Shown one piece after another: positions 5,449-5,468 of a stretch of DNA of 5,468 nt. Position 1 is the stretch's first letter; every line of letters starts with the position of its first letter. The position numbers and the translations under genes are program-made. Origin of the DNA: an uncultured Clostridia bacterium (GTDB lineage Bacteria > Bacillota_A > Clostridia > Christensenellales > Aristaeellaceae); the NCBI GenBank assembly GCA_947166205.1, contig CAMVDI010000122.1, forward strand, positions 1-5,468, in the 5' to 3' direction. The notes beneath the pieces were generated by a model that was given only the letters and a program-made list of their open reading frames with translations, was not told the origin of the DNA and searched no databases.

Positions 5449-5468
5449 AATACTATCTGGCCGTGGAT
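5445..5468 (+). CDS. rhaB: N-terminus of a probable rhamnulokinase (FGGY sugar kinase), cut by window end
   Basis: Eight codons starting with GTG read M-K-Y-Y-L-A-V-D, the start of the first strand of the sugar-kinase fold. The combination LAVD is characteristic of rhamnulokinases, which usually continue with (I/L)GASSGR; other FGGY kinases more often read GIDIGT. Rhamnulokinase phosphorylates L-rhamnulose to L-rhamnulose 1-phosphate. The start overlaps the esterase stop by 4 nt (GTGA), a typical translational-coupling arrangement, and an in-frame TGA at 5439-5441 excludes an upstream start. A rhamnose gene fits a rhamnogalacturonan locus. The evidence is only eight residues plus context, so a xylulokinase- or gluconokinase-type FGGY enzyme remains possible. 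Confidence 0.55.

Overview
The window is a continuous plus-strand gene array from a GC-rich (by eye over 60% G+C) Gram-positive-type bacterium. It is most likely an uncultured clostridial (Bacillota) gut or rumen organism. This rests on strong AGGAGG-type ribosome binding sites, an LplC/LplA-type sugar ABC transporter, an MKKL...ASA signal peptide of a kind common in gut Clostridia, and a pectin catabolic gene set. The taxonomy is inference; no rRNA or marker gene is present.

Region 1 (1-2000) is a transport module. It holds the 3' end of an LplC/YtcP-like ABC permease, then a complete LplA-like extracellular solute-binding protein with its own strong RBS. Region 2 (2001-2195) is a 195-base gene-free stretch. 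It carries a strong 12-bp terminator-like hairpin with a poor T-tract, followed by several further GC-rich hairpins, two of which are mutually exclusive, up to the next RBS. Region 3 (2196-5468) is a tightly packed catabolic module: a NodB/CE4-like deacetylase, an oligogalacturonate-lyase-like (PL22) beta-propeller, two tandem SGNH esterases of the rhamnogalacturonan acetylesterase (CE12) type, and the first eight codons of what looks like rhamnulokinase (rhaB). Spacings are 19, 5 and 19 nt, then a 4-nt GTGA overlap.

Taken together this reads as a pectin / rhamnogalacturonan-I utilisation locus. Oligosaccharides would be captured outside by the binding protein and imported by the ABC permeases. 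Inside the cell they would be de-acetylated by two CE12-type esterases (perhaps also the NodB-like protein) and cleaved to unsaturated or free uronates by the PL22 enzyme, and the released rhamnose would enter the rhamnulose-phosphate route. None of the four complete enzymes has a signal peptide, so the logic is import first, strip acetyl groups and cleave inside. The expected GH105 unsaturated rhamnogalacturonyl hydrolase, the RG lyase, the first permease and the ATPase are not in this window.

I see no mobile element, CRISPR, tRNA or rRNA. The system is a variant of known pectin loci rather than something wholly new. The points most worth checking are the tandem esterase pair, the atypical NodB-like protein, an apparently altered metal-ligand position in the PL22 protein and the structured spacer.
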